64,000 nucleotides of DNA from positions 21,998-85,997 of the forward strand of contig JAGYNZ010000008.1 in assembly GCA_018399745.1 (NCBI GenBank), given 5' to 3'. The notes beneath the pieces are model-generated. The model was not told the DNA's origin. It saw nothing but the letters and a program-made list of their open reading frames with translations, and made no database searches. This DNA comes from Deltaproteobacteria bacterium. Its GTDB lineage: Bacteria > Desulfobacterota > Dissulfuribacteria > Dissulfuribacterales > UBA3076. The number at the start of each line of letters is the position of its first letter. Positions within the stretch are counted from its first letter, which is position 1. Positions 1-8,967 of the stretch are shown one piece after another. The position numbers and the translations under genes are program-made.

Positions 1-270
1 TTCCGGCGTTTCGGCCTCTATCACGACCACGATGTTGTTGTGTAATGCAGGAAAGGCATCATGAAAGATTCTGGCGATCTTACGGAAGTGCAAATCATTT
101 GAGATCATTTGCGTGAGGTCGGTGTTTATCTTGAAATGATCCACTATGAAAAATGTTATGGCACAGGTCAGACATATTGCCGCTGCCAAAACTATAAATG
201 AATGTTTCAGGACCCCAGGTATCCACCATGACGGCAGACAAAATCTGTCATTTCTCAAGTATCTGAACAT
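1..270 (-). CDS. hpnN: Hopanoid-associated RND transporter HpnN, N-terminal part
   Basis: Only the first 90 codons lie in the window; the gene runs off the left edge. The reading frame opens with MFRYLRNDRF, has a hydrophobic segment at about residues 24-42, then a periplasmic stretch with INTDLTQMIS and IVVVIEAETPE, the pattern of the first transmembrane helix and porter domain of the MMPL/RND protein HpnN. In other bacteria HpnN moves hopanoids toward the outer membrane. It starts 9 bases after the hpnL stop codon on the same strand, so the two are probably one transcript. The start at 270 was chosen because the upstream ATG at 280 is in another frame and stops within 11 codons. Identification rests on a short N-terminus and on context. 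Confidence 0.8.
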   Translation of the reverse strand, partial: MFRYLRNDRFCLPSWWIPGVLKHSFIVLAAAICLTCAITFFIVDHFKINTDLTQMISNDLHFRKIARIFHDAFPALHNNIVVVIEAETPE

Positions 271-279
271 ATACCAACA

Positions 280-1269
280 TTACTTGCCGGTAAGTTGAGG
301 GCTTGCTTGACGTCCCTCAAGGATAAACCAGCAGATCAACCCGGGAACTCCAACGACAATTTCACGAAAACGTTTGGCAAGCGCCAATGCAAGGGCTTTT
401 TCAGGACTGAGGCCTATCATGATACCGATAAAAAGTATTCCACCGTCTTGGACACCAAGGCCACCAGGGACGGCAAAGGCGGCGCTCCGGAATGCCGTGC
501 TCAGACTTTCCAGAACTATGGCCTCTTGTATAGTGACAGGAGAACCCACGAAATACAAAAACAGCCATATTTCACCTGATTTAGCGATCCATCCCGCAAG
601 TCGCCATAATCCGCAGGAAACAAGTCTATTTTTTCGAGTATAGGCGTCTGAAATTTGTTGATCCAGATTGCGGGAACTTTCTATGAGGCCCATTATTTTC
701 CGACTTCTTAAGAGCAAATTGATGCCCTTGGTACCAATGGCAAAGAGACCCGCCCTCTGGACTAAAATGAAACCTGAAACCGCCACTAATCCCGCAATAA
801 TTCCTACAATGATCCATAAATGAATATTTTCTTTCTGTGATTCTTGTATCAGGAGAATCAGACCGGCCACTGTAAACAGGATTTGAGTGACAAGCCCGAT
901 TGTAAAATCCACAACTACGGTAGCACTTGCTTTGGCTTTGTCCACGCTGTTTTTTCCTATTAGTTTAGCACGCAGAAAATGGCCGCCTATCTGCGCCACG
1001 GGTAAAAGTGTATTGAATGCCTCACATACCCATCTGGCTGAAACGAGATTCGAGAATCGTGGGATCATATCCTTTTCAAAAAGCTTCAACCAGCCGAATG
1101 AATCCATTGTGATGGGTATGATACGGTAGCTGGCTATCCAGAAGAAATTCCACTTGACAATGGATAGGACGGCGAAGATATCTGTGAGATCTTCGCGGAT
1201 GAATAACCATATGAAAAGGGTAAAACCTATGAAAGAAAAAAGCAGGGTGATTAAACGATTCTTGTACAT
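280..1269 (-). CDS. hpnL: HpnL-like integral membrane protein (lysylphosphatidylglycerol synthase TM family)
   Basis: A 329-residue polytopic membrane protein. Hydrophobic segments appear at about residues 6-24, 43-57, 116-141 and 150-172, with several more in the C-terminal third. The motif PGGLGVQDGG near residue 268 is typical of the transmembrane domain shared with lysylphosphatidylglycerol synthases (formerly UPF0104). Next to hpnN this matches HpnL, a hopanoid-cluster membrane protein whose biochemical role is not settled. Length fits the family. It is divergent from the sulfotransferase gene with about 200 bases between them, and is followed directly by hpnN. Confidence 0.75.
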   Translation of the reverse strand: MYKNRLITLLFSFIGFTLFIWLFIREDLTDIFAVLSIVKWNFFWIASYRIIPITMDSFGWLKLFEKDMIPRFSNLVSARWVCEAFNTLLPVAQIGGHFLRAKLIGKNSVDKAKASATVVVDFTIGLVTQILFTVAGLILLIQESQKENIHLWIIVGIIAGLVAVSGFILVQRAGLFAIGTKGINLLLRSRKIMGLIESSRNLDQQISDAYTRKNRLVSCGLWRLAGWIAKSGEIWLFLYFVGSPVTIQEAIVLESLSTAFRSAAFAVPGGLGVQDGGILFIGIMIGLSPEKALALALAKRFREIVVGVPGLICWFILEGRQASPQLTGK

Positions 1270-1470
1270 CCTTTAAAATTTCGATCCGTTTGCTGAAAGT
1301 ATAAAAAAGTTTACCTAGTCTATAACCTTTATGTGGAAATGTTTCACCATCAATCCTTGACAATTTGACAGCCATTAGCCATATTCAACAAAATTTGAAT
1401 ACAATAGAGAGACGCTATCTTACCTGCCCTTGCCTTTGGACACTTTCCATGGATTCTACAATTTACTGAC

Positions 1471-2598
1471 ATGTATTTTCATTACCCTACGCTGTTTAAA
1501 ATATTACGTCTTTCATTCTCACGACAACACTTCTCACTGCGGCACGCGTGTATTACGTTAGTTTTTCTTATTCCATTCCTGGGCCTGCGCACATTTGTGT
1601 GGTTTATGCGCCTTCTTGACCATATATTTTTCCCCGGTTTTCGAAAACAGGCCCTGAGAACACCGGTTTACATCATTGGTAATCCACGTAGCGGAACCAC
1701 ATTCACTCATCGTTTGATGGCATTGGACCAGCAGTTTTCTTATCTGAAGCTCTATCATACGATTTTCCCTTCTGTGATTTGTTATAAATTTTTTGAAACA
1801 GCAGGTAAGATCGATCGGATATTTGGCAGTCCCGCAGCAAAATTACTGAACGGGATCAGTAAGAAGGGATTCAAAGGTTGGGAAACCATTCATCAAACCG
1901 GGCCTAACAAGGCTGAGTCTGATGAGATGTTTTTCGTTTATGCCATGCTCAGTCCATTGCTTGGCCTCCTGTTTCCGTATTTAAAGGACTTGGAGGAGGC
2001 AGTCTTTGTTGATCTTATGCCTTACAAAGAGCGGCAAAGACTAATGTCTTACTACAGGGATTGTCTGCAGAGGCATATGTATGCCACCGGACCGGACAAA
2101 ATACTTCTCCAAAAAGTCGCTCTTATTGCCGGGCGCCTCCATTCCATTTGCGAACTGCTGCCTGACATTCATATTGTGCATTTAGTCCGGCATCCCTACG
2201 AATCCATACCGTCCCTGGTCAGTATGTTTGATGCGGCATGGAAGGCGCTGGATCCTGATGCCAGAAAGGACGCCCGGGCCAACCGGGAACTGGCTGATTT
2301 AACCTGTAGATATTATTTATATCTGTATGAATTTAAGAAAAATCTTCCAGAAAATCAATTTATAGAAGTATGTTACGAAGATATGGTTTCTGATCCCCGC
2401 AATACAATATGCAGGATCTATCGGGCATTTGGCATGGAGTTAAGCCGCGGATACGAGAAGGTCCTTGAAAAAGAGACTCTGAAGGCCAGGCAATACAAGA
2501 GCGAACACTATTATTCCCTTGAGTCGTTCGGTCTTAATAAAGACACCATATATCGAGATCTCAGAACTATTTTTGAGGTCTATGGTTTCAAGCAATAG
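1471..2598 (+). CDS. Sulfotransferase family protein (PAPS-type)
   Basis: 375 residues. The 5'-phosphosulfate loop is visible as GNPRSGTTF at about residues 70-78, and a second nucleotide-contact region as LVRHPYESIPS near residue 236, the two hallmarks of the Sulfotransfer_3 group. The N-terminus has a hydrophobic stretch at about residues 29-50, suggesting membrane attachment. Such enzymes move sulfate from PAPS onto a hydroxyl of a lipid, sugar or other small acceptor; the acceptor cannot be read from sequence. The gene lies between hpnL and hpnA and is convergent with hpnA (9 bases apart), so a lipid acceptor is a reasonable inference and nothing more. Confidence 0.75.
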   Translation: MYFHYPTLFKILRLSFSRQHFSLRHACITLVFLIPFLGLRTFVWFMRLLDHIFFPGFRKQALRTPVYIIGNPRSGTTFTHRLMALDQQFSYLKLYHTIFPSVICYKFFETAGKIDRIFGSPAAKLLNGISKKGFKGWETIHQTGPNKAESDEMFFVYAMLSPLLGLLFPYLKDLEEAVFVDLMPYKERQRLMSYYRDCLQRHMYATGPDKILLQKVALIAGRLHSICELLPDIHIVHLVRHPYESIPSLVSMFDAAWKALDPDARKDARANRELADLTCRYYLYLYEFKKNLPENQFIEVCYEDMVSDPRNTICRIYRAFGMELSRGYEKVLEKETLKARQYKSEHYYSLESFGLNKDTIYRDLRTIFEVYGFKQ

Positions 2599-2607
2599 GC
2601 GACATTT

Positions 2608-3600
2608 TTAGCCGTTTTTTTCTTTGGATTCCAGAAATTTATTGTGCCAGTTGACTGCGTCCCGAATAGTTCCATCCAGCGGGCGTGGCTGGTGCCCCAG
2701 CGTTTTCCACGTCCATGTGCTGTCGAATTCCAGCGAACGCTTGCATAACTTAACCCCGGTAATTGAACTTCTCGGCCTCTTGCCCGTCACGATGCCCAGA
2801 TAATGTTCCAGATAGCTCCAGGTCAACGCTACAAAATAGGGGATTTTAATTTTGGGGCATGGTACGCCACTTATCCTGCTCAGATGTTGGAAAAACTCGT
2901 AGAGGGTCATGTTATGAGCGGCCAGTATATATCTGCGTCCCGGCTGGCCGTGTTCTGCGGCAAGGCGATGTCCTGTAGCCACATCCCGAACATCAACGAA
3001 ATTGAGCGTACAATCGAGATAACCTGGAATTTTTCCCTGGAGGAAATTCGATATCATTTGTCCTGGAGGGGTTAAATTTCTGTCTCCGGGACCTATGGGC
3101 AGCGTAGGACATACCGCGATCGCCGGAAGGCCGTCCTTCGCAGCCCTGAAAACGGCCTGCTCAGCCAGCAATTTTGAGCGGCAATACGGGCCAATCATGT
3201 CTTCAATGCGAGGCTGAATATCTTCAGTGATTGCTTCTTTCCCGGAGGGTGTGGCAAGAATTGACTCTGTACTGGTAAAAATAAGCCGTTTTATACCTGA
3301 TCGCTTGGCTGTCTTGAGTACGTTAATGGTTCCTTCGTGATTTGTACGGTCAAAAAATTTGGGATCTCTGCTCCAGAGCTGAGGAGTACCACCCAGATGA
3401 TAAACCGTACTGCAACCGTCCATGGCAGGAGATAGCTGATCAGGGTTTAATATGTCCCCACGTACCGTTTCAATATCCTGATTCGTTTCGTCTTCAGGAA
3501 ACGGATTCAGGTCATATACCCTTACCCTTTCTCCCTGTTGTACTAGTTCCCTGACGAGATGACTGCCTATAAAACCGCTCCCCCCGATTACAAGATTCAT
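2608..3600 (-). CDS. hpnA: Hopanoid-associated sugar epimerase HpnA (NAD-dependent epimerase/dehydratase family)
   Basis: A 330-residue extended short-chain dehydrogenase. The Rossmann motif GGSGFIGSH sits at the N-terminus, followed by YHLGGTPQLWSRDP and IFTSTESIL, and PYCRSKLLAE supplies the YxxxK catalytic pair. The stretch equivalent to LWSRDP is characteristic of HpnA. The ATG at 3600 is preferred over one at 3633 because AAAGGA lies just upstream of it and the upstream version adds only basic filler before the dinucleotide-binding strand. The role in hopanoid metabolism is unproven. mlaA lies about 115 bases upstream on the same strand. Confidence 0.75.
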   Translation of the reverse strand: MNLVIGGSGFIGSHLVRELVQQGERVRVYDLNPFPEDETNQDIETVRGDILNPDQLSPAMDGCSTVYHLGGTPQLWSRDPKFFDRTNHEGTINVLKTAKRSGIKRLIFTSTESILATPSGKEAITEDIQPRIEDMIGPYCRSKLLAEQAVFRAAKDGLPAIAVCPTLPIGPGDRNLTPPGQMISNFLQGKIPGYLDCTLNFVDVRDVATGHRLAAEHGQPGRRYILAAHNMTLYEFFQHLSRISGVPCPKIKIPYFVALTWSYLEHYLGIVTGKRPRSSITGVKLCKRSLEFDSTWTWKTLGHQPRPLDGTIRDAVNWHNKFLESKEKNG

Positions 3601-3715
3601 TGAATCCTTTTTGTTTCTGAAATTATATTTCACAAGTTCTCTAAGGCGTTATTTAAAGATATTCGTATTTTTCAATGAGTATCTTGTAGACAGGCTCAGC
3701 AGAAAGACATTGTGA

Positions 3716-4534
3716 CTATCTGCGTTTCTTTATTAATTCCGCTCGATGCTGGATATAGGCATCCCTGAAAAAGACATATGGGTCAAAGGCATCTCTCTTG
3801 AGATTATCATATTCTTCCGGATTGATAGAGACATAATTGACCATATCTGCAGAAAATATAATGAGTTTGTGTTGAAAGTTCATGAAATAGTTCTGAGGTA
3901 ATGTATAATACCCGGCAAAGGTCCCAATCCCGTCCCTTGCACTGGATGGGCCAAACAAAGGAAGGACCATATAAAATCCATGATTTATTCCATAATACCC
4001 CAAAGTTTGGCCAAAATCAGCTTTTTTTGCTTCTATGTCCCACCAATTCCTTGCAGGATCGAACAGACCGCCTAATCCGAGTGTAGTGTTTATAACAAGG
4101 CGGGCGATTTCAGTTCCTCCATCCTTGAGGCGCCCCTGCAGCAGGCAGTTGGTGAAGCTAATCGGCGTCTTGCTGTTATTCATTGCACGCCCGAGGGCTA
4201 CTCTCAGATCCCTGGGAACAACAAATGAAAAGACTTTGGACACAGGTTTGATAAGATAATAATATAATTTGTCGTTTATCTGAAACATTGCACGGTTAAA
4301 TGGTTCTATGGGATCGGGGACAGGCTCGATTTCCTCTTCAAAAAAGAGATCGTTTTCCCAGTCTTCGTCGAATTTTTTCTTGTCCTTATCTTCAATGATT
4401 TCAGTACAGGATCTTTGGAATGCCGAGTCGGATTCAGCCGGAGGGACGTGAGTCGGCAATATCTGGTCTGCATGAACATAGACTGTTTGTATGAGAAATA
4501 ACGTGCATGCAGTCAATATACAAATAATTTTCAT
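3716..4534 (-). CDS. mlaA: MlaA/VacJ-family outer-membrane phospholipid-trafficking protein
   Basis: 272 residues with an N-terminal signal peptide ending near VYVHADQ. The family core is clear: DPIEPFNRAMFQ near residue 77, then NTTLGLGGLFDPA, a conserved FGQTLGYYG block and LPLFGPSSARDGIG. MlaA proteins sit in the outer membrane and remove misplaced phospholipid together with an MlaBCDEF machine, none of which is in this window. The cysteine at residue 10 comes too early for a normal lipobox, so this copy may not be a lipoprotein, unlike E. coli MlaA. Proximity to hopanoid genes suggests a shared role in outer-membrane lipid balance. Confidence 0.85.
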   Translation of the reverse strand: MKIICILTACTLFLIQTVYVHADQILPTHVPPAESDSAFQRSCTEIIEDKDKKKFDEDWENDLFFEEEIEPVPDPIEPFNRAMFQINDKLYYYLIKPVSKVFSFVVPRDLRVALGRAMNNSKTPISFTNCLLQGRLKDGGTEIARLVINTTLGLGGLFDPARNWWDIEAKKADFGQTLGYYGINHGFYMVLPLFGPSSARDGIGTFAGYYTLPQNYFMNFQHKLIIFSADMVNYVSINPEEYDNLKRDAFDPYVFFRDAYIQHRAELIKKRR

Positions 4535-4614
4535 CCAATCGTCCCTTTTGCAGATATCCGTAACCCCGGTTTAATTTATTGACGTATTCAGTGGTGTGAC
4601 ATGTGAATAGAATC

Positions 4615-5065
4615 GGTACTGTCAATTTTTTTGTGAATTTCTCACAGGCCAATTCTTTAAGGAATGGCAGATTATTAAATACTTTTCGTATTGGGTTTGA
4701 TCTCCCTGTCTGTGTGCAGCGCTCATGCAGGCAATGCAATTCCATTCTCAAAGAGATAAGGGCCGGAAGACGACGATAACAGGCAGTCTCGCCGGCAATT
4801 ATTTCCAAGGGTTTCGTCCTGCGTCTAAATTCCTTATTCAGCCTCTCTATGATGTTGGTGTTTCTTAGAGATATGCATTTCTGTTAAAAATTATCCCTGC
4901 CTGCTCTTGTATCTCCTTGAAAATTTCAATTACCTCAGGTACTCTAATTTCCAAATTCATGGCACTTTTCCTTTCGGTCTGATTTTTTGTGTATCAAACC
5001 ATTACAGGGAAAAGTGCCTTTTTTCTACTTTTTTTTAGAATTCACACAAAATATTTTACACTTCC
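4615..5065 (-). mobile_element. Internally deleted IS256-family (Mutator) element remnant
   Basis: About 450 bases that keep both ends of an IS256-type element but have lost the middle of the transposase. The two tips, read inward, resemble each other imperfectly (CTGTCAATTTTTTTGTGAAT near 4618 and GTGTAAAATATTTTGTGTGA near 5061 on the minus strand). Between them are the transposase N-terminus and C-terminus joined out of frame. No clear target-site duplication was seen, so the insertion is probably old. This explains most of the 600-base gap between mlaA and ispH. Confidence 0.7.
4625..4961 (-). pseudogene. IS256-family transposase remnant (N- and C-terminal pieces only)
   Basis: Starting at 4961, after GAAAGGAAAA, the minus strand reads MNLEIRVPEVIEIFKEIQEQ, matching the usual start of Mutator-type transposases, and stops 11 codons later. 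In a shifted frame it continues with SLRNTNIIERLNKEFRRR, EIIAGETACYRR and NLPFLKELACEKFTKK, the conserved extreme C-terminus. The roughly 300 residues between, including the DDE catalytic core, are absent, so the product cannot transpose by itself. The C-terminal frame runs on without its normal stop toward the mlaA start. Confidence 0.75.
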
Positions 5066-5136
5066 GATAGTGCATTATGTAGAATTATTCTAAAATTTAA
5101 AAGGTCTATAAGAGATATAAGCAGATAGAGCAGGAA

Positions 5137-6063
5137 ATGGAAATCATTCTGGCCAATCCGAGGGGGTTTTGTGCGGGTGTGATTCGGGCTATCAAGACAG
5201 TCCGGCTCACTCTTGAGAAATACGGCGCGCCTGTTTATGTTCTGCATGAAATTGTTCACAATAAGCACGTGATCCAGGAACTTCGGAAACAAGGGGCTGT
5301 TTTTGTTGAAAATCTCGCAGATATTCCGACGAGGGCCGTTACCATTTTCAGTGCTCACGGAGTCTCCAGGGCGGTAGAAAAACAAGCCACTGAACTTGGA
5401 CTCAGAACCATCGACGCAACTTGTCCTCTGGTGGCCAGTGTCCATAGAATGGTGAGCAAATATCATAAAGAAGGATACAGTGTGGTCATCATAGGCCATC
5501 GTGATCATCCTGAAGTGGAGGGAACTGCCGGAAGAATCAACGGGCATGTCCATCTCATATCAACCGTCGAGGAAGTTAGGACTATGAAGGTGAATGATTC
5601 CTCACGCATGGCCTATGTCACTCAGACCACCCTGAGCCATGATGACATTGTCGAAGTGCGCAAAGCTCTGGAAAATCGGTTTCCAGATATCAAGGGACCG
5701 GCATCGAACATCTGTTATGCTACTCAAAATCGGCAAAATGCCGTAAAAGAGCTTGCCGGTAAAACAGACGTGCTTTTTGTAGTAGGCTCAAAAAACAGCT
5801 CTAACTCCAACCGGCTTAAGGAAGTGGGGATGCGCCAGGGAATTGATTGCTACCTGATCGATGATGCCGGTGATATTGATCCGGGGTGGCTTGAGGGTAT
5901 ACAACGTGTTGGAGTGACGGCTGGGGCCTCTGCCCCGGAGCGCTTGGTTGATGGTGTAATAAATTGGCTCCGGCATCATGGGGCAACAACAGTTCAGGAG
6001 ATGGTTGGTAAAAAAGAGGAGGTAAGATTCGAACCGGCAGGGCTTGACGAGGAATTGAGCTGA
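5137..6063 (+). CDS. ispH: 4-hydroxy-3-methylbut-2-enyl diphosphate reductase IspH
   Basis: 308 residues, normal IspH length. Last step of the MEP pathway: HMBPP is reduced to IPP and DMAPP using a [4Fe-4S] cluster. Cluster ligands are present at C12, C96 and C193, and the active-site residues H41, H74, H124 and E126 fall at the same positions as in E. coli. It begins the cluster ispH-DUF116-hpnH on the plus strand, which ties precursor supply to hopanoid synthesis. About 60 bases separate it from the next gene. Confidence is very high. Confidence 0.97.
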   Translation: MEIILANPRGFCAGVIRAIKTVRLTLEKYGAPVYVLHEIVHNKHVIQELRKQGAVFVENLADIPTRAVTIFSAHGVSRAVEKQATELGLRTIDATCPLVASVHRMVSKYHKEGYSVVIIGHRDHPEVEGTAGRINGHVHLISTVEEVRTMKVNDSSRMAYVTQTTLSHDDIVEVRKALENRFPDIKGPASNICYATQNRQNAVKELAGKTDVLFVVGSKNSSNSNRLKEVGMRQGIDCYLIDDAGDIDPGWLEGIQRVGVTAGASAPERLVDGVINWLRHHGATTVQEMVGKKEEVRFEPAGLDEELS

Positions 6064-6122
6064 AGTAATGTTTAACTATTATTTTTCCCGGCGATTGCCT
6101 AGGAGTACGATAAGGTTATAAG

Positions 6123-7076
6123 ATGATGAGAGAAGAAACGGAAGAATCGGCCACGCCGTTATCTGGAGGTCGTCCAGCCATTGGGGAACCTGTTTTGCTA
6201 AAGGCTCTGGAGGCCTTTGATAAAGAAGACCAAAAGGCTGATAAGGCAAAAAAGCGTCTGTTTATCGGACTTGTCATGGCCACCAATGGAATGGTGATAT
6301 TTTTTCTTTTTCTGGTCTGGGCCGTGGCGACCTTCGATCTTGCCCATATTCATCCCTTAGGACCCATATTGTTAGGACTTGTCATCGGCTGTATTATAGT
6401 GCTTATTGGTCTGTCATCGCTTAGCTTCATTCTCAGCGTCAGGTTCGGTAAAGTCCTGCCTTTTTTCCCCCGGCTGAGAGGTCTGATAGTCAAGCTGTTT
6501 CTACCGTTTATGGTCATGTTCGGTCAGGCTATTGGCATATCAAAAAACAAGGTCCGTTCATCATTTGTGGAGGTAAATAACGAGCTCATCCTGAAGACGG
6601 CGGCACGCTATAAGCCGGAAGAGATGCTGCTGCTCATGCCTCATTGTCTGCAGAGATCCACATGTAAGAGGCGTCTGACTTATTCCATCTATAACTGCAA
6701 GCGCTGCGGCAAATGTCCAATTAGCGACTTGATCGCCTTAAGCGAACGCTACTCTGTATATCTGGCCATTGCTACCGGTGGCACAATTGCCCGTAGAGTC
6801 GTAGTCCAGCGTTTGCCAAAGATGATCGTTGCCGTAGCCTGTGAACGGGATATGGCAAGCGGTATCCAGTACGCCTACCCGCTGCCTGTCTATGGGGTGT
6901 TGAATACAAGGCCCCATGGCCCCTGTCGCGACACCCAGGTCTCTATAGAAAGTGTAGAATGGGCCGTCCGCCGATTTATGCAACCCCAATACTATCCGGA
7001 AAATCTGCATCAAGATCAGGATGACGACAGAAAAGAAACAGCCTATGTCAAAAAAAGACTCCTTGAGGTCAGATAG
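6123..7076 (+). CDS. DUF116 domain-containing membrane protein
   Basis: 317 residues. Two long hydrophobic segments lie at about residues 47-70 and 78-106, then a cytosolic domain with a cysteine cluster: MPHCLQRSTCKRR followed by CKRCGKCPI, and later VACERD and GPCRDT. This is the DUF116 pattern, where conserved cysteines suggest metal or Fe-S binding; the function is unknown. Its place between ispH and hpnH is shared by hopanoid or isoprenoid clusters in related bacteria as far as I recall, so a role in lipid modification is a guess. ATG codons at 6123 and 6126 are equally possible starts; AAGG lies shortly upstream. Confidence 0.85.
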   Translation: MMREETEESATPLSGGRPAIGEPVLLKALEAFDKEDQKADKAKKRLFIGLVMATNGMVIFFLFLVWAVATFDLAHIHPLGPILLGLVIGCIIVLIGLSSLSFILSVRFGKVLPFFPRLRGLIVKLFLPFMVMFGQAIGISKNKVRSSFVEVNNELILKTAARYKPEEMLLLMPHCLQRSTCKRRLTYSIYNCKRCGKCPISDLIALSERYSVYLAIATGGTIARRVVVQRLPKMIVAVACERDMASGIQYAYPLPVYGVLNTRPHGPCRDTQVSIESVEWAVRRFMQPQYYPENLHQDQDDDRKETAYVKKRLLEVR

Positions 7077-7143
7077 GCTGTAGTCAGAGCTCCCTGGATG
7101 GTGAACCTCACTCCCTCATACACTATTTTTTCTGAGTAAACTA

Positions 7144-8151
7144 ATGGGAATACCAATTTTTCAAAAGGCCCTTATCGGAAAATATATCGTCAGCCAGATG
7201 CTGATGAAACATAAGCATTTTCCTCTGGTTCTTATGCTTGAACCTCTCTTTCGCTGTAACCTGCGCTGTAAAGGTTGCGGCAAGGTGAATTATCCCCCCG
7301 AGATACTGCGTAAACATCTCAGTGTTAAAGAATGTGTGGAAGCGGCTGAAGAATGCGGCGCGCCAGTGGTAAGCATAGCAGGAGGCGAGCCATTGCTCCA
7401 TCCGAAGATCACTACTATTGTTGACGAGCTAATCAGCCGCAAACGGTTTATATATCTTTGTACCAATGGCCTGCTGGTTAAAAAGCGATTTCATGATTTT
7501 TCCCCCAGTCCCTATCTCACATTCAATATCCATCTGGACGGTATGTATGAACGTCATGATCAGGCCGTCTGCCATGAGGGGGCCTTTGAAGAGGCTACTG
7601 AAGCCATCCGCAGGCTGGTAGGCGCCGGTTTCAGGGTAACTACCAATACCACTTTTTTCAAAGGGCAGACCGTGGAGGATGCGGCACGTTTGTTTGACCA
7701 TCTGGGCTCTCTGGGAATTGAGGCCATGACCGTTGCCGCTGGTTTTAATTATGATTCAGCCGATGATCAGGACTGTTTTTTGGGCAGGGAAGGCACAAAA
7801 GAGCTGTTCAGGGGCATTCTCCGTCAGACTAAATCTTTCTGGACCTTTAACCACTCAAGTCTGTATCTTGATTTTTTGGCAGGAAACCGTGATTATAATT
7901 GCACCCCTTGGGGAAACCCGACCAGAAACCTGTTCGGATGGCAAAGGCCGTGTTATCTGCTCAATGATGGTTACGCGGCCACTTACCGTGAATTGATAGA
8001 CAATACCGATTGGAATCGTTACGGGGTAGGACGTGACCCCCGCTGTGCCGACTGCATGCTCCACTGCGGATTTGAGGCAAGCGCTGTCCTGGATACGGTT
8101 AAATATCCCTGGCGGGCATTCACCGTTTGCCTGCGCGGACCGGGGAGGTAG
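7144..8151 (+). CDS. hpnH: Adenosyl-hopene transferase HpnH (radical SAM)
   Basis: 335 residues. The radical-SAM cluster motif CxxxCxxC is at C38, C42 and C45 (FRCNLRCKGCGK), preceded by the family-typical FPLVLMLEPL, and followed by SIAGGEPLLHP (the GGEP SAM-contact motif). A cysteine-rich C-terminus (DPRCADCMLHCGFE) completes the HpnH pattern. The enzyme joins the 5'-deoxyadenosyl group to diploptene, the first step of C35 hopanoid side-chain synthesis. Its last 32 bases overlap the convergent hpnG. Start chosen by similarity of the N-terminus; the ribosome site is weak. Confidence 0.93.
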   Translation: MGIPIFQKALIGKYIVSQMLMKHKHFPLVLMLEPLFRCNLRCKGCGKVNYPPEILRKHLSVKECVEAAEECGAPVVSIAGGEPLLHPKITTIVDELISRKRFIYLCTNGLLVKKRFHDFSPSPYLTFNIHLDGMYERHDQAVCHEGAFEEATEAIRRLVGAGFRVTTNTTFFKGQTVEDAARLFDHLGSLGIEAMTVAAGFNYDSADDQDCFLGREGTKELFRGILRQTKSFWTFNHSSLYLDFLAGNRDYNCTPWGNPTRNLFGWQRPCYLLNDGYAATYRELIDNTDWNRYGVGRDPRCADCMLHCGFEASAVLDTVKYPWRAFTVCLRGPGR

Positions 8152-8926
8152 CATGTCGTGCATTGGCAGATGATAGAAAATGTTCACCGACGAGGAGCCA
8201 TGCCGTTTCGAGTGCAAACAAGGCCTGCCGGAACTGGCTGGCCATTCGTATCATATCCCGCAGGAACCAGGGATGCCGCACAAGATGTGCCAATATATGG
8301 CCGATTCTGGGGTTGCCCTGCTTGTCCACCATTGCCGGGAAGATGTCAGCTACAGTCTGATTGGCCGGATCGCAGACGGCCCGCAGACAGAAAAAGGGGA
8401 TTCCTGCCTCTGCGGCAACTTCGCAAATCGCTCTACTCTCCATGTCGGCTGCCAGTGCCCCGGTCAATCTATGGACACTCAGTTTTGAGGTCGCGGTTGA
8501 AATCGGTGTAGATGAACAGAGTATAGGGCCTCGATAAAAGTGGATTATGTTCTCTTGAAATTTCTCTGCAATATGATTGGTGATCCTTTCATCGGTCCTG
8601 AAAGTGGCAGGCATAACTTGTGTCGCGGACAATTCATGCATGTCGTTGTCCCAGGCCATTACAAGGTCGGCCAGTATAAGGTCTCCAGTCTTCAGAAGTG
8701 GGTTTAAACCGCCTGATATGCCGAATGAGACAAGCAATTCACTTATGCCCGCCAGGTATTCCGCCTGTCTGCGAGCAGACTGCATGCCAATTCCTGACTT
8801 GCGGATAATTATTTTCCCTCTTGTCGAGGATCCCTGCATCATCTTGTCTGTTGCCCGAGTGAGTAATTCGGCTTCAGCCGGGAGGGCGGCCACGACACCG
8901 ATAGTGGGATACGGGTCAGTATGCAT
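8120..8926 (-). CDS. hpnG: Hopanoid-associated nucleosidase/phosphorylase HpnG
   Basis: 268 residues of the purine nucleoside phosphorylase / MTA-SAH nucleosidase fold. Visible marks are IGVVAALPAEAELL at the N-terminus, SFGISGGLNP, and DMESRAICEVA, where M-E and the acidic residue contact ribose. HpnG removes adenine from adenosylhopane to give ribosylhopane (or a phosphorylated form), the step after HpnH. It is on the opposite strand to hpnH with a 32-base tail overlap, and divergent from shc with only about 40 bases between starts, so hpnG and shc must share a very compact promoter region or hpnG is read from inside shc. Confidence 0.88.
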   Translation of the reverse strand: MHTDPYPTIGVVAALPAEAELLTRATDKMMQGSSTRGKIIIRKSGIGMQSARRQAEYLAGISELLVSFGISGGLNPLLKTGDLILADLVMAWDNDMHELSATQVMPATFRTDERITNHIAEKFQENIIHFYRGPILCSSTPISTATSKLSVHRLTGALAADMESRAICEVAAEAGIPFFCLRAVCDPANQTVADIFPAMVDKQGNPRIGHILAHLVRHPWFLRDMIRMASQFRQALFALETAWLLVGEHFLSSANARHATSPVRAGKR

Positions 8927-8967
8927 TGCGTCTGCCGGTCAAATGAGATTGAAAGGTGCTAGAGTTC

